A stretch of 64,000 bases of DNA. It comes from Butyrivibrio sp. (GTDB lineage Bacteria > Bacillota > Clostridia > Lachnospirales > Lachnospiraceae). The position numbers and the translations under genes are program-made. Below, piece by piece: positions 43,251 to 52,736 of the stretch (positions are counted from its first letter, which is position 1; the number at the start of each line of letters is the position of its first letter). Under the pieces are notes generated by a model that did no database searches, was not told the origin of the DNA, and saw nothing but the letters and a program-made list of their open reading frames with translations. The stretch spans positions 18,875 to 82,874 of the forward strand of contig JAILJR010000230.1 in the NCBI GenBank assembly GCA_024694565.1, written 5' to 3'.

Positions 43251-45015
43251 GAAGGTTACCTCCTTTTTTAAGGAGTTTGCCAATGAGATCATCATAAAGC
43301 CTTCCAAGGGAGGCATCGTGATGGATGGTCTTCATGACATACATACGCTTGTCGGCAAGAAGATATACCTTTTTGGGATCAGTGTTTCCTGCAAGCTCAG
43401 GATCCTTGCAGGAGGCATAGCCGTAAGAGGCAGAATAACGGATGTCATTATCCTTGGTACTCTGCCGGTTCATCTCATCTGAAAAATCAGATAAAAGCTT
43501 TTCTGTGCGATCTTTGTTTATAAACGGAAGCACGACAAGAAATTCATCGCCGCCCATTCTGCCTATGAGAGAGGCATCTTTAAAGCAGCTGCCAAGTATC
43601 TCTGAAAAACCGGTAAGCAGTCTGTCGCCCTTGTCATGCCCGTAATTGTCATTGGTGTATTTGAGGTAATCCAGATCCATGCTGATGATTGTATAGTTGC
43701 CGGTCAGCTCTGCAAGAACCATCTCGCATCTTGTTCTGTTATTCAGGCCGGTCAGAGGATCATTGTAGGCTATGCCCTCTAACTGCTTTTTCTCGCTGGA
43801 GTCATTAATGTATTCGATGCAGTGGTAAAAATAATTGAGCAGCAGACACATTATAAATACGACCGAACCGATTGTCATAAAGTTGATGCTGACATTTGCC
43901 TCACCGACTCTTGAGTGCTTCATTATGTTGAATTTGAGAATATCTATGGCTGAGCAGGAGAGAAAGACCAAAAGACCAAGGATCAGCATGTTGGTAGAGG
44001 TTCGTTTTATATCATGGAGATGTATGGCTTTCTTTTGATTAACAGCGGTAAGGGACAGAGAAATAATGATGAACACACCTTCAACGATAGCGAGTAAGTG
44101 AAGAAATGGCACAAAGTGGCAGATATGTATTATGCCGGTGATATGCAGGATGGTACTTACAATGACAAAGACAAGGTTAGATGCAAGAAGTATTATTCCT
44201 GCCATATAATATCTGGTCTGGCCTGCGGTGAGGACAAAACCAAGGATTGAAGCCGGGATCATGGAAAGAGAAAAATATTCAATAAAAGTATAGAATGAAG
44301 AGCTGTTTGCGATATAGCTGAATATGTCGTTATAGCACAGTATATAAACGCCCATAAATATAGACGTTACAGCACTCAGGAAGATGCTGAAATCGTGATT
44401 TTGGGAAAAAGCCACAAATGGAGCCAGAATAAGAAGCAGGAAGCCAAGGTGACATAGATATATTCCTATTGCCATTGGCAGTCGCTTCGATTGAACAAGG
44501 TTATTTCTGATGTCGTTGTAATTGCCGAAATATACGGGAGAGAATCCGGAGAATGAATCATTTTCCTGAGACGTGATCTCAATTATAAGTTCTTTGCCCT
44601 GAAAGTTTTCCGGAAGCTGTACAAAATGCTGCATCTTTGGAAGCATGCGGCCGCTTTTGGCAAATTCATCGCCGAAGCTGTAAATGAGGGCCTCATCTAC
44701 AAGCACTCTTACTGATGACAGGGTTGTTTTGAATGAGACAGTAGCGGGATCGATATGGCTGTCCGGCAGGAGATGCTTTAATGTAATGACATCCCCCTTG
44801 TTGATGATCCCTGTGCTTCTTCGCGGAGAGGTCAGACTATCGGGATTCAAGGACTCATTGTCACGAGAAATAGTCCAGCCGTTGTCCAGCTGGACCAGTT
44901 CGAACTGATTTGGGGTATTGAAAATAGGTGTGCCAAGAAAAAGCAGTGAAAGAGATGCAAGTAGCACTGCAAGAACTGACAGTAAAGCGACACGGATCTT
45001 TACAGTATTTAACAC
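43243..45015 (-). CDS. Membrane diguanylate cyclase (7TM-type sensor plus GGDEF), paralog
   Basis: YNDPLTGLNNRTRCEMVL...SLIGRMGGDEFLVVLP; same architecture as the downstream gene, which it overlaps by 8 nt. Confidence 0.88.
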   Translation of the reverse strand: MLNTVKIRVALLSVLAVLLASLSLLFLGTPIFNTPNQFELVQLDNGWTISRDNESLNPDSLTSPRRSTGIINKGDVITLKHLLPDSHIDPATVSFKTTLSSVRVLVDEALIYSFGDEFAKSGRMLPKMQHFVQLPENFQGKELIIEITSQENDSFSGFSPVYFGNYNDIRNNLVQSKRLPMAIGIYLCHLGFLLLILAPFVAFSQNHDFSIFLSAVTSIFMGVYILCYNDIFSYIANSSSFYTFIEYFSLSMIPASILGFVLTAGQTRYYMAGIILLASNLVFVIVSTILHITGIIHICHFVPFLHLLAIVEGVFIIISLSLTAVNQKKAIHLHDIKRTSTNMLILGLLVFLSCSAIDILKFNIMKHSRVGEANVSINFMTIGSVVFIMCLLLNYFYHCIEYINDSSEKKQLEGIAYNDPLTGLNNRTRCEMVLAELTGNYTIISMDLDYLKYTNDNYGHDKGDRLLTGFSEILGSCFKDASLIGRMGGDEFLVVLPFINKDRTEKLLSDFSDEMNRQSTKDNDIRYSASYGYASCKDPELAGNTDPKKVYLLADKRMYVMKTIHHDASLGRLYDDLIGKLLKKGGNLHA

Positions 45016-45033
45016 TATATCAATCCTCCGTTT

Positions 45034-45903
45034 TTAGAAGTGTCCGTGGCTGCCTCCGTGGGAGCGTCCAGAGCTTGAGGAGTGGTACGAGGTTCCGCCC
45101 GAGCCTCCTCTTGAACCGGTATCCTTTGGTATTGGAGTTTTTGACAGAGTCTTGTTTATAAATCTGTCTACCTGGCTGGTCATCTTTATTCCCTTCGCAG
45201 ACTGGTAGCCGAATGCGCCTTCATTCATCTTAACAGTTTTCAGTCCGGATTTCATGGATAAAATCGGGAAAAGAGCTGCTATCAGACCGATCAGGAGACC
45301 AAGAATAGCGTTTTTTACATAATCACCGGTAGTCTTTGGTCGCTTGTAGCCTACATCGTAGGGAGTTCCCTGCTCGTAAAGCTCAAGATACTTATCCATT
45401 GTGTCTGCATATGTTACAAATGCAGCGTAAAAATCACCATCTCCCAGCTCATCCATCATGGCTTCAACCATTTTTTCCTGACCGTAGTCAGTAAGGGCAG
45501 GGGATTTGTCTCCATAGGAGCTGATGGCCCATTCTCTGTCATCCATGCTGACCATAAAGAGGAAAGCATTATTATTGAATTCTGAACCAAAGCCGTTGTA
45601 ATCCAGATAATCATCTGCAAAGTCCTGCACCGGACCGGGATGTGACTTAACTGTCAGAACTGCAATGTCACAGCCGTGAGAAGCGCTGAGTGAATCAAGA
45701 CGGCCAAGGAGACTTTCTTCTTCGCTGTCAGAAAGCAGATCTGCGTTGTCGAGCAGCCTTTCCTTTAATCGTTCACTTGGGATGACATAATCATCCCACA
45801 GGATATCGGAAGCACTCACCCTCATGGTGAGTATACATAGAAACACTGCAGAGAGTATAAGCGTCCTGAGTATCTGTTTTGAAATTGTTATTTTATTTGT
45901 CAT
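45034..45903 (-). CDS. TPM-domain (TLP18.3/Psb32/MOLO-1) membrane protein, YdjH-like
   Basis: LLSDSEEESLLGRLDSLSASHGCDIAVLTVKSH...WAISSYGDKSPALTDYG; C-terminal Gly/Ser/His-rich tail. Confidence 0.85.
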   Translation of the reverse strand: MTNKITISKQILRTLILSAVFLCILTMRVSASDILWDDYVIPSERLKERLLDNADLLSDSEEESLLGRLDSLSASHGCDIAVLTVKSHPGPVQDFADDYLDYNGFGSEFNNNAFLFMVSMDDREWAISSYGDKSPALTDYGQEKMVEAMMDELGDGDFYAAFVTYADTMDKYLELYEQGTPYDVGYKRPKTTGDYVKNAILGLLIGLIAALFPILSMKSGLKTVKMNEGAFGYQSAKGIKMTSQVDRFINKTLSKTPIPKDTGSRGGSGGTSYHSSSSGRSHGGSHGHF

Positions 45904-45930
45904 GTGCTTTTATCTACCGTTCACAAACTT

Positions 45931-46983
45931 TTAGAAAAACAGCGTCAATACTGCAAATGCGATGACGGCTGTTATACCAGCTATGGGGAAATAATACTTG
46001 GAGGCCTGAACCGCGCTGAAAGGAAGATTTCCTACAAACTTTCCGGTCTGTCCGTTCATAGCAAAGAGGTAATTGATTTCCTTCCATGTAGTGTTGAGAA
46101 CATAGACAGGATAGAGTGCATATTTTACCTTTTCGTCGCTGGTAGTACAACTCTCAGCTGTCGGCCTTAGTGTATTATAACCATGTATTGTTGACTTGAA
46201 ATCAGTAATGGCAGAGGTGCTCATTCTCTTAATGGCTCTGTCACGGCTCTCCTGTGAAGTAACGTTGTACTTGTTGGCAAGAAATCCGGCAAGATAACCC
46301 ATGTTGAACGGAACCATAGCCTTCTGGTCGAAGGGCTCTATTGATTCCATGAGGTCATCAGGCATTTCCTTGGAGCCGTCAACAGGAACCTTTTCAAAAG
46401 ACTCGTAGCCGCTGCGCTCAATATGGTAGTGGCTGGTCTCTGTATAGTTGTAGTTGGAATCTCTCCAGGTTCTGATCTTGGTACCGGCAAAGGTTCCGGA
46501 ATAATGCTGTGTCGAGTCATAAAGCCAGAAGGGCACATATACGCCCTTTATCTCATCTATATGATTTTCGTCAAAAAATACCTTCGGAAGAAGCCGCTTT
46601 GATTTGACATAACTCTTATAAGCCTGCATTGCGTCATCCTTTGTCTTTGTGAAGGGGATGATGTAATCAGGCGCAAATTTTCCGTTAAACTTTTCGCTAA
46701 CTACAATATTGTTGCTGCAGAAAGGACATTTCATTGAACCGAGAGATTCTGTTGCGAGTATCTCGCCGCCGCATGAGCCGCAGCTGTAAATAAACATAGG
46801 CTGATCGCCCTGTGCTGTCTCATAGTTTTCGGCAGATACGTTGTCGCTGCTTGCACTATGGTTCGCAACGTAGTCCTTTACATCAAACTCGGAGTCGCAG
46901 TAAGGACATTTGATTTTCTGCGTCTTGGGATTAAATTCCATTGCCCCGCCACAGGCGGGGCACTCATATTCGTGTAAGGCCAT
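45931..46983 (-). CDS. Zinc-ribbon membrane protein (TFIIB-type zinc ribbon, YdjG-like)
   Basis: YECPACGGAMEFNPKTQKIKCPYCDSEF, FIYSCGSCGGEILATESLGSMKCPFCSN; C-terminal TM. Confidence 0.82.
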   Translation of the reverse strand: MALHEYECPACGGAMEFNPKTQKIKCPYCDSEFDVKDYVANHSASSDNVSAENYETAQGDQPMFIYSCGSCGGEILATESLGSMKCPFCSNNIVVSEKFNGKFAPDYIIPFTKTKDDAMQAYKSYVKSKRLLPKVFFDENHIDEIKGVYVPFWLYDSTQHYSGTFAGTKIRTWRDSNYNYTETSHYHIERSGYESFEKVPVDGSKEMPDDLMESIEPFDQKAMVPFNMGYLAGFLANKYNVTSQESRDRAIKRMSTSAITDFKSTIHGYNTLRPTAESCTTSDEKVKYALYPVYVLNTTWKEINYLFAMNGQTGKFVGNLPFSAVQASKYYFPIAGITAVIAFAVLTLFF

Positions 46984-46997
46984 GATATCCTCTGTTA

Positions 46998-48194
46998 TTA
47001 GTTAGGCTTTGGTGAACCACAGTTTGTACAGAAGTTTCCTGTATTTACATTTCCGCAGGAGCATGTCCATCCGGCTGCAGGTCTCTTTGAACCACAGGTT
47101 GAACAGAAATTACCGGTGTTGACAGCTCCGCAGGAGCATGTCCACGCGGGAGTATTGGAAGGAGCTGCCATAGAGGGAGCCTGCTGAACCTGCTGCTGCT
47201 GTGCGGCACCCATAGCAAAGAGCTGCTGTGCGTTCATGCCGCCGGCCTGCTGTGCCATGTTCATTCCTGCAAATGCCATCATAGGGCCTGTTGAGGTATT
47301 CCTGGCTGCATCCTGCATAGCCTGTGCCTGTGCGCCAACAAGTGTGGCAGCTGCCATTGTAGGATTCTTTAAAGCACCTGCGCTCTGAAGCTCCTTGATC
47401 TTGCGAGCATCTTCCTCGGATGCGTTGACAGAGCTGATACCAAAGGTACTGATCTTAATTCCGTAGGTTCCGGTCCACTTCTTGGAGAGAACATCATTGA
47501 GTGCATCTGCAATCTCTGTTGTGTGTCCGGGAAGTGAGCTGTAGCGGATGCCCATGTCCGATATCCTTGCAAAAGCGGGCTGAAGAGCAGTCAAAAGCTC
47601 GCTCTTAAGCTGGGAATCGATCTTGTCTCTTGTGAAATCACCGGATACATTACCAACAATATTCTTGTAAAACAGAATAGGATCAACGATTCTGTAGCTG
47701 TACTCGCCGTGGCAGCGAAGGTCAATATCCATATCGAGTCCGACGTTTGTGTCAACTACGCGGAACGGAACCGGATTGACGGTACCGTATTTATTGCCCA
47801 TGATCTCTTTGGTATTTACATAGTAAACTCTCTGATCCTTGGCTGTGCCGCCACCAAAGCTCATTCTCTTGTAAAACTCCTTGAAGGTGTTGACTATATT
47901 CTCACCGAGTTCGCCGTAAAAGATTGATGGCTCAGTTGACGTGTCATATACAAACTCACCTGCTTCGGCACAGATTTCTGTGATCTGTCCCTGATCTACC
48001 AGGATCATACACTGACCTTCATTAACCGCAACGATTGAGCCGTTGGAGATTATGTTATCATTACCCTTTCCCTGTTTTTTCTTTGCCTTTGTCATAAGCA
48101 CATCAGAAGTCAGTGATTCACAGTAAAAATAGTCTCTCCACTGATCGGAAAGAACGCTGCCTCCTGCTGAAAGTGCTGCACTAATAAGCCCCAT
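46998..48194 (-). CDS. SPFH-domain protein (virion core protein/YdjI-like) with C-terminal tandem zinc ribbons
   Basis: IVAVNEGQCMILVDQGQITEICAEAGEFVYDTSTEPSIFYGEL; C-terminal WTCSCGAVNTGNFCSTCGSKRP and WTCSCGNVNTGNFCTNCGSPKP. Confidence 0.87.
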   Translation of the reverse strand: MGLISAALSAGGSVLSDQWRDYFYCESLTSDVLMTKAKKKQGKGNDNIISNGSIVAVNEGQCMILVDQGQITEICAEAGEFVYDTSTEPSIFYGELGENIVNTFKEFYKRMSFGGGTAKDQRVYYVNTKEIMGNKYGTVNPVPFRVVDTNVGLDMDIDLRCHGEYSYRIVDPILFYKNIVGNVSGDFTRDKIDSQLKSELLTALQPAFARISDMGIRYSSLPGHTTEIADALNDVLSKKWTGTYGIKISTFGISSVNASEEDARKIKELQSAGALKNPTMAAATLVGAQAQAMQDAARNTSTGPMMAFAGMNMAQQAGGMNAQQLFAMGAAQQQQVQQAPSMAAPSNTPAWTCSCGAVNTGNFCSTCGSKRPAAGWTCSCGNVNTGNFCTNCGSPKPN

Positions 48195-48330
48195 AACTGT
48201 CTCCTTTCATACTCAAAATATCAGTTATTTATCTGCCGCAAAATGAATATCGGGCACCTTCTATTTTCTCATATTTGAAAAAAAAATACCATTACTTTTA
48301 TGTTAAACTATAAATTAGTGAATTGGTTAA

Positions 48331-48402
48331 AATTCATTGGTCAGCCGGCCGGGCAGGACAGGACGCCGCGATGTCTGGCTGCCGGCTGGCTGACCACAGA
48401 AT
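48331..48402. repeat. Long imperfect inverted repeat / stem-loop upstream of RACE-type gene
   Basis: aattcattGGTCAGCCGGCCGGGCAG...CTGGCTGCCGGCTGGCTGACCacagaatt; no T-run follows. Confidence 0.75.
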
Positions 48403-48450
48403 TGTAACTTGAATTATGAAAGCTAAAAAATGGAGAAGCTTTGAACAAAA

Positions 48451-50061
48451 ATGATAAAGGCTGTGATAAAAGGCAATGAGGGTGAGAGGATACTGGTGGC
48501 CGAAAGGGGGGAAAGGCTTCAGGAGGTACTTGAAAGGAATGGGATTGAGGTGCCGCTTCCGTGCGGCGGAGAGGGAAGATGCGGAAAATGCAGGGTGAGA
48601 TTTCTGGATGGGTTACCTTCTCCCTGCAGCAGTGAGAGAGAGCTTCTCAAAGAGAGTGAGCTTGAAGGCGGTGAAAGGCTGCTGTGCAGGACGGTGCTCG
48701 AAGCAGACTGTCATGTCGATGTGACAGGTGTCTTTACAGGCCTTGAGATGAAGATACTTACTCTTGAGGAAGACGGCCCCGATAAAGCTTCGGCTGAAGA
48801 CTGCAAAAAAGAGCGGAAAGTGGGCATAGCCGTGGATGTGGGAACCACCACCATTGCAGCGGCACTTCTTGAAAGAAGTAATGGAGCTGTCAGGGTTATA
48901 AAGAGTTCAAGCATTGTCAATCACCAGAACGTGTACGGCTTTGATGTTATCTCGAGGATATCTGCGGCAGAGGATGCAGAATGTGCAGAAAAGATGCGGG
49001 ATATTGTATGTGAGGATATTTTCAGTCTTATAAAGGAGCTTGCAGCGCAGTCTGATGCGAATAGAAAGTCCGTATCGGATATTGACTTTATAGCGGTTGC
49101 CGGGAACACCACTATGCTGCATCTGCTTACAGGAAAGCCTGCAGAGGGGCTTGGAAAATATCCGTATAAGCCGGTATCGCTTTCGCTGGAGCATCTTGAC
49201 GGAAGCTTTATCTGTGAAAGCCTCAGGGGTGTAAGGGTGGATATTCTTCCGGGAATATCTGCATTTGTGGGTGCGGATATTGTTGCGGGAATCTATTATC
49301 TTAAAGGACTTGGAGAAGACAACTTCATGGTCCTGGATCTTGGTACTAACGGGGAGATTGTTTTTTATGAAGGAGGCAGGATAAGCACAGCGTCGACTGC
49401 GGCAGGACCTGTGTTTGAGGCAGGGGGGATTTCCTGTGGAATGGCGTCAATGAAAGGTGCAGTATGCAGTGTAACGGTTTCAAAGGACAGTTCCTATCCC
49501 ACGGGTCTTAGAGTTGAATACGAGACTATCGGCAAAGACCGGCCAAAAGGGCTTTGCGGAACCGGACTTATGGAGCTTGTGTCGGAACTGGTAAGAGTCG
49601 GGATCATTGATGGCACCGGACTTATCGAAGAAAGATTTTTTGAGGACGGATTTCCTCTCACCGAAGACGGGAGCATCAGACTTACCCAGAAGGATATACG
49701 GAGTCTTCAGCTTGCCAAGGCAGCGGTATTTTCAGGAATAGCTGCTCTTCTTAAGGGAAAAACGCCGGAAAAGCTATTCCTGTCCGGAGGATTCGGAAAT
49801 GCGCTTGACTGTGAGCGAATAAAGTATCTGCGCCTTTATCCAAAGGAGCTGGGGGAAAGGACTTCGGCTTCAGGAAATACAGCTCTTAAGGGATGTGCCG
49901 GATATGTAAAAGCTCATCTGTCTGGAAATGACGAAGGAAAAAAGGCTGAGGCGGAGGTTAAAGCAATCGCAGGTATGGCTGAAGTTACCGAGCTATCGGC
50001 AGCTGATGGATTTAATGATGAATTTATTGAGGCGATGAACTTTTATCAGACATCGCTATAA
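48451..50061 (+). CDS. ASKHA-domain ferredoxin, RACE-type corrinoid activator (DUF4445 family)
   Basis: N-terminal [2Fe-2S] LPCGGEGRCGKCRVRF...LLCRT; VGIAVDVGTTTIAAALLE, FIAVAGNTTMLHLL, DLGTNGEIVF, GNALDCERI. Confidence 0.88.
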   Translation: MIKAVIKGNEGERILVAERGERLQEVLERNGIEVPLPCGGEGRCGKCRVRFLDGLPSPCSSERELLKESELEGGERLLCRTVLEADCHVDVTGVFTGLEMKILTLEEDGPDKASAEDCKKERKVGIAVDVGTTTIAAALLERSNGAVRVIKSSSIVNHQNVYGFDVISRISAAEDAECAEKMRDIVCEDIFSLIKELAAQSDANRKSVSDIDFIAVAGNTTMLHLLTGKPAEGLGKYPYKPVSLSLEHLDGSFICESLRGVRVDILPGISAFVGADIVAGIYYLKGLGEDNFMVLDLGTNGEIVFYEGGRISTASTAAGPVFEAGGISCGMASMKGAVCSVTVSKDSSYPTGLRVEYETIGKDRPKGLCGTGLMELVSELVRVGIIDGTGLIEERFFEDGFPLTEDGSIRLTQKDIRSLQLAKAAVFSGIAALLKGKTPEKLFLSGGFGNALDCERIKYLRLYPKELGERTSASGNTALKGCAGYVKAHLSGNDEGKKAEAEVKAIAGMAEVTELSAADGFNDEFIEAMNFYQTSL

Positions 50062-50150
50062 GCGGTATCATAAGGGCAGTACTGGCAGTGTGAAGTAAAT
50101 TATGACAACTGCAGGAGATACCCCTTGGGACCATTCAGAGAGGACTATCT

Positions 50151-50321
50151 ATGATATGTGACAGCTGTTCCAACTATGTATATGATGAGGACTGGGAGTG
50201 CTACACCTGTATGGTGAATATGGATGAGGATGACTACTACAGGCTCATGTCCGGCGGATCGAAGGAGTGTCCGTATTATCAGGACAACGATGAGTACAAG
50301 GTGGTCAGGCACCAGATTTAG
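50151..50321 (+). CDS. Small Cys-rich DUF6472-like protein (not in ORF track; 56 aa)
   Basis: MICDSCSNYVYDEDWECYTCMVNMDEDDYYRLMSGGSKECPYYQDNDEYKVVRHQI*; upstream gagaggac. Confidence 0.75.
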   Translation: MICDSCSNYVYDEDWECYTCMVNMDEDDYYRLMSGGSKECPYYQDNDEYKVVRHQI

Positions 50322-50455
50322 AATTTGTAACTGTACAAGTTGCAATTCAGTTGTCAGCCCGTGCACAGATAAATTTTGCAAAAGTAACTTGAAAACAGTT
50401 GACATGGAAGTACAGTTGATGTTACAGTTACTTCAACTTAATAAAGAATTAAACC

Positions 50456-50734
50456 GATGAAGGAGAGGAGTACCTCTTTATGATTCCTAAGAGAGAGCTG
50501 CGATGGTGGGATGCAGTAGGATAGTGGATTGGGAATGGACTCCTGAGGGCGCAGGGAAATGTTTTTTTATACAGAGTATATTGCGACGTTGGGCATACGT
50601 AAGTTGCCGGGGATATGCTGGTATCCTGCAAAGAGCATGGACTCACACCATGAATTCAAGGTGGCACCGCGGATTTGATAATTTGATGATTCGTCCTTGA
50701 TAGAAATTATAGTTTCTATCAGGGACTTTTTGTT
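50456..50734 (+). promoter_or_regulatory. T-box leader (tryptophan-specific) with terminator
   Basis: gatgaaggagaggagta stem I start, gggaaTGGac candidate specifier codon at 50536-50538, AAGGTGGCACCGCGG T-box sequence, terminator tccttgatagaaattatagtttctatcagggacttttt; upstream of trpD. Confidence 0.9.
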
Positions 50735-50892
50735 TGCACAAAAACACTGGCTTCCTGATAGAAGTAAAACCGGATGTAAAATCATTGGACTGGCCTTGGG
50801 AATAAATGACATTTGGACTTCTCCCATAAACGGGGTTCTCCTCATGACATATTACCTAAAACGGTATCCTCAGGCAGAAGAAGGAGGCAGAG

Positions 50893-51912
50893 ATGATCAA
50901 AGAAGCTATCGTGAAAATCGTAAACAAGGAAGACCTCACATATGACGAGGCTTATGCCGTGATGAATGAGATCATGAGCGGTGAAAGCTCGCAGATCCAG
51001 AACGCTGCGTTTCTGTCTGCGCTCTCGACCAAGAGTGCAAGGGCGGAGACTACTGACGAGATTGCCGGGTGTGCTGCGGCTATGAGGTCACACGCAACTA
51101 AGGTAGAGACCGGCATGGACGTCTTTGAGATTGTCGGAACCGGGGGAGATAATGCAGGGAGCTTCAATATTTCGACTACATCTGCTCTGGTGGCCGCAGC
51201 CGGAGGGATGAAGGTGGCAAAGCATGGCAACAGGGCTGCTTCCTCTCTCTGTGGAACAGCAGACTGTCTGGAGGCTCTGGGTGTCAATATCGAGCAGGAT
51301 CCTGAAATGTGTAAAAAGCTGCTTGATGAGGTGGGAATGTGCTTCTTTTTTGCGCAGAAGTACCACTCCTCGATGAAATATGTAGGCGCGATCAGAAAGG
51401 AGCTGGGCTTCAGGACGGTTTTCAACATACTCGGACCGCTGACAAATCCCGCTTCACCATCAATGCAGCTTCTTGGAGTATATGATGACTATCTGGTTGA
51501 GCCTCTTGCACAGGTTCTCATAAGCCTTGGCGTAAAAAGAGGGATGGTTGTGTACGGACTTGACAAACTGGATGAGATTTCCCTGAGTGCTCCGACTAAG
51601 ATCTGTGAGATCAAGGACGGCTGGTTCAAATCCTATGTGATAAACCCTGAGGATTTCGGCTTTAAAAAGTGTACGAAGGCTGATCTCAAGGGCGGAGATC
51701 CCGCAGAAAATGCCAGGATCACAAGACAGATCCTGGAAGGCGCAAAGGGGCCAAAGACGGATGCTGTTCTTTTAAATGCAGGCGCAAGCCTCTACATTGG
51801 CGGAAAAGCTGCCACTTTTGCCGACGGGATTGAGCTTGCGAAGAAAATAATTGAATCGGGTGCGGCTCTTTCGACACTTGATAAATTTATCAAAGCAAGT
51901 AGCGGAAATTGA
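50893..51912 (+). CDS. trpD: Anthranilate phosphoribosyltransferase
   Basis: [64 protein letters not shown]. Confidence 0.96.
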   Translation: MIKEAIVKIVNKEDLTYDEAYAVMNEIMSGESSQIQNAAFLSALSTKSARAETTDEIAGCAAAMRSHATKVETGMDVFEIVGTGGDNAGSFNISTTSALVAAAGGMKVAKHGNRAASSLCGTADCLEALGVNIEQDPEMCKKLLDEVGMCFFFAQKYHSSMKYVGAIRKELGFRTVFNILGPLTNPASPSMQLLGVYDDYLVEPLAQVLISLGVKRGMVVYGLDKLDEISLSAPTKICEIKDGWFKSYVINPEDFGFKKCTKADLKGGDPAENARITRQILEGAKGPKTDAVLLNAGASLYIGGKAATFADGIELAKKIIESGAALSTLDKFIKASSGN

Positions 51913-51921
51913 GGAGATAAA

Positions 51922-52707
51922 ATGAGTATTCTGGACCAGCTTACGGAGCATGCCCTTCTTAGGGTTGACGAGGCAAAAAAAGTCATATCATCGGATGAGA
52001 TAAAAAGGAGAGCGCTTGAGCTTCCCGGGAAAAACCATGAATTTGCAAGGGCGCTGAAAAAGAGCGACATCTCTTTTATATGTGAGTGCAAGAAGGCATC
52101 ACCGTCAAAGGGGCTGATAGCAAAAGAGTTCGATGCAACCGCCATAGCAAAGGAGTATGAGGCAGCGGGTGCAGACTGTATCTCTGTACTTACCGAGCCG
52201 AAGTGGTTCCTTGGGAGCAATGAGTATCTTCTTGGGGTTACAGAAAACGTAAACATACCATGTATAAGGAAGGACTTCACCGTGGACGAATATATGATCT
52301 ACGAAGCCAGAGTCCTTGGCGCCTCAGCAGTTCTTCTTATATGCTCGGTCCTTTCTGACAGCCGGTTGGAGGAGTATCTTGGCATATGCAGGGAGCTTGG
52401 AATGGATGCTCTTGTAGAAGCCCACGACGGGGAAGAGGTTATGAGAGCTCTTAAGGCAGGGGCAGAGATCATAGGTGTCAATAACAGGAACCTCAGGGAT
52501 TTCTCGGTGGATGCCGGAAATGCCATAGGACTTAGAAAGATGATACCCGAAGGGAAAATTTTTGTATCAGAGAGCGGCATAAGTACTGCTGATGATATAA
52601 GAGCGCTCAGGGATGCCGGAGTTGATGCGGTCCTTGTGGGTGAAGCCCTGATGAGAGCTCCTGACAAGAAGAAAAAATTGCAGGAACTAAAGGGGCGGGA
52701 CGTTTGA
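51922..52707 (+). CDS. trpC: Indole-3-glycerol phosphate synthase
   Basis: FICECKKASPSKGLI, LVEAHDGEEV, IGVNNRNLRDFSVD, VSESGISTADDIRALRDAGVDAVLVGEALM. Confidence 0.95.
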   Translation: MSILDQLTEHALLRVDEAKKVISSDEIKRRALELPGKNHEFARALKKSDISFICECKKASPSKGLIAKEFDATAIAKEYEAAGADCISVLTEPKWFLGSNEYLLGVTENVNIPCIRKDFTVDEYMIYEARVLGASAVLLICSVLSDSRLEEYLGICRELGMDALVEAHDGEEVMRALKAGAEIIGVNNRNLRDFSVDAGNAIGLRKMIPEGKIFVSESGISTADDIRALRDAGVDAVLVGEALMRAPDKKKKLQELKGRDV

Positions 52708-52736
52708 GATGAGTTTGGCAGAGGTGAAAAAAGACC

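Noticed and set aside
48331-48402. Interpretation of the inverted repeat as a Rho-independent terminator for the upstream region
   Set aside because: No T-run follows and upstream genes are divergently transcribed
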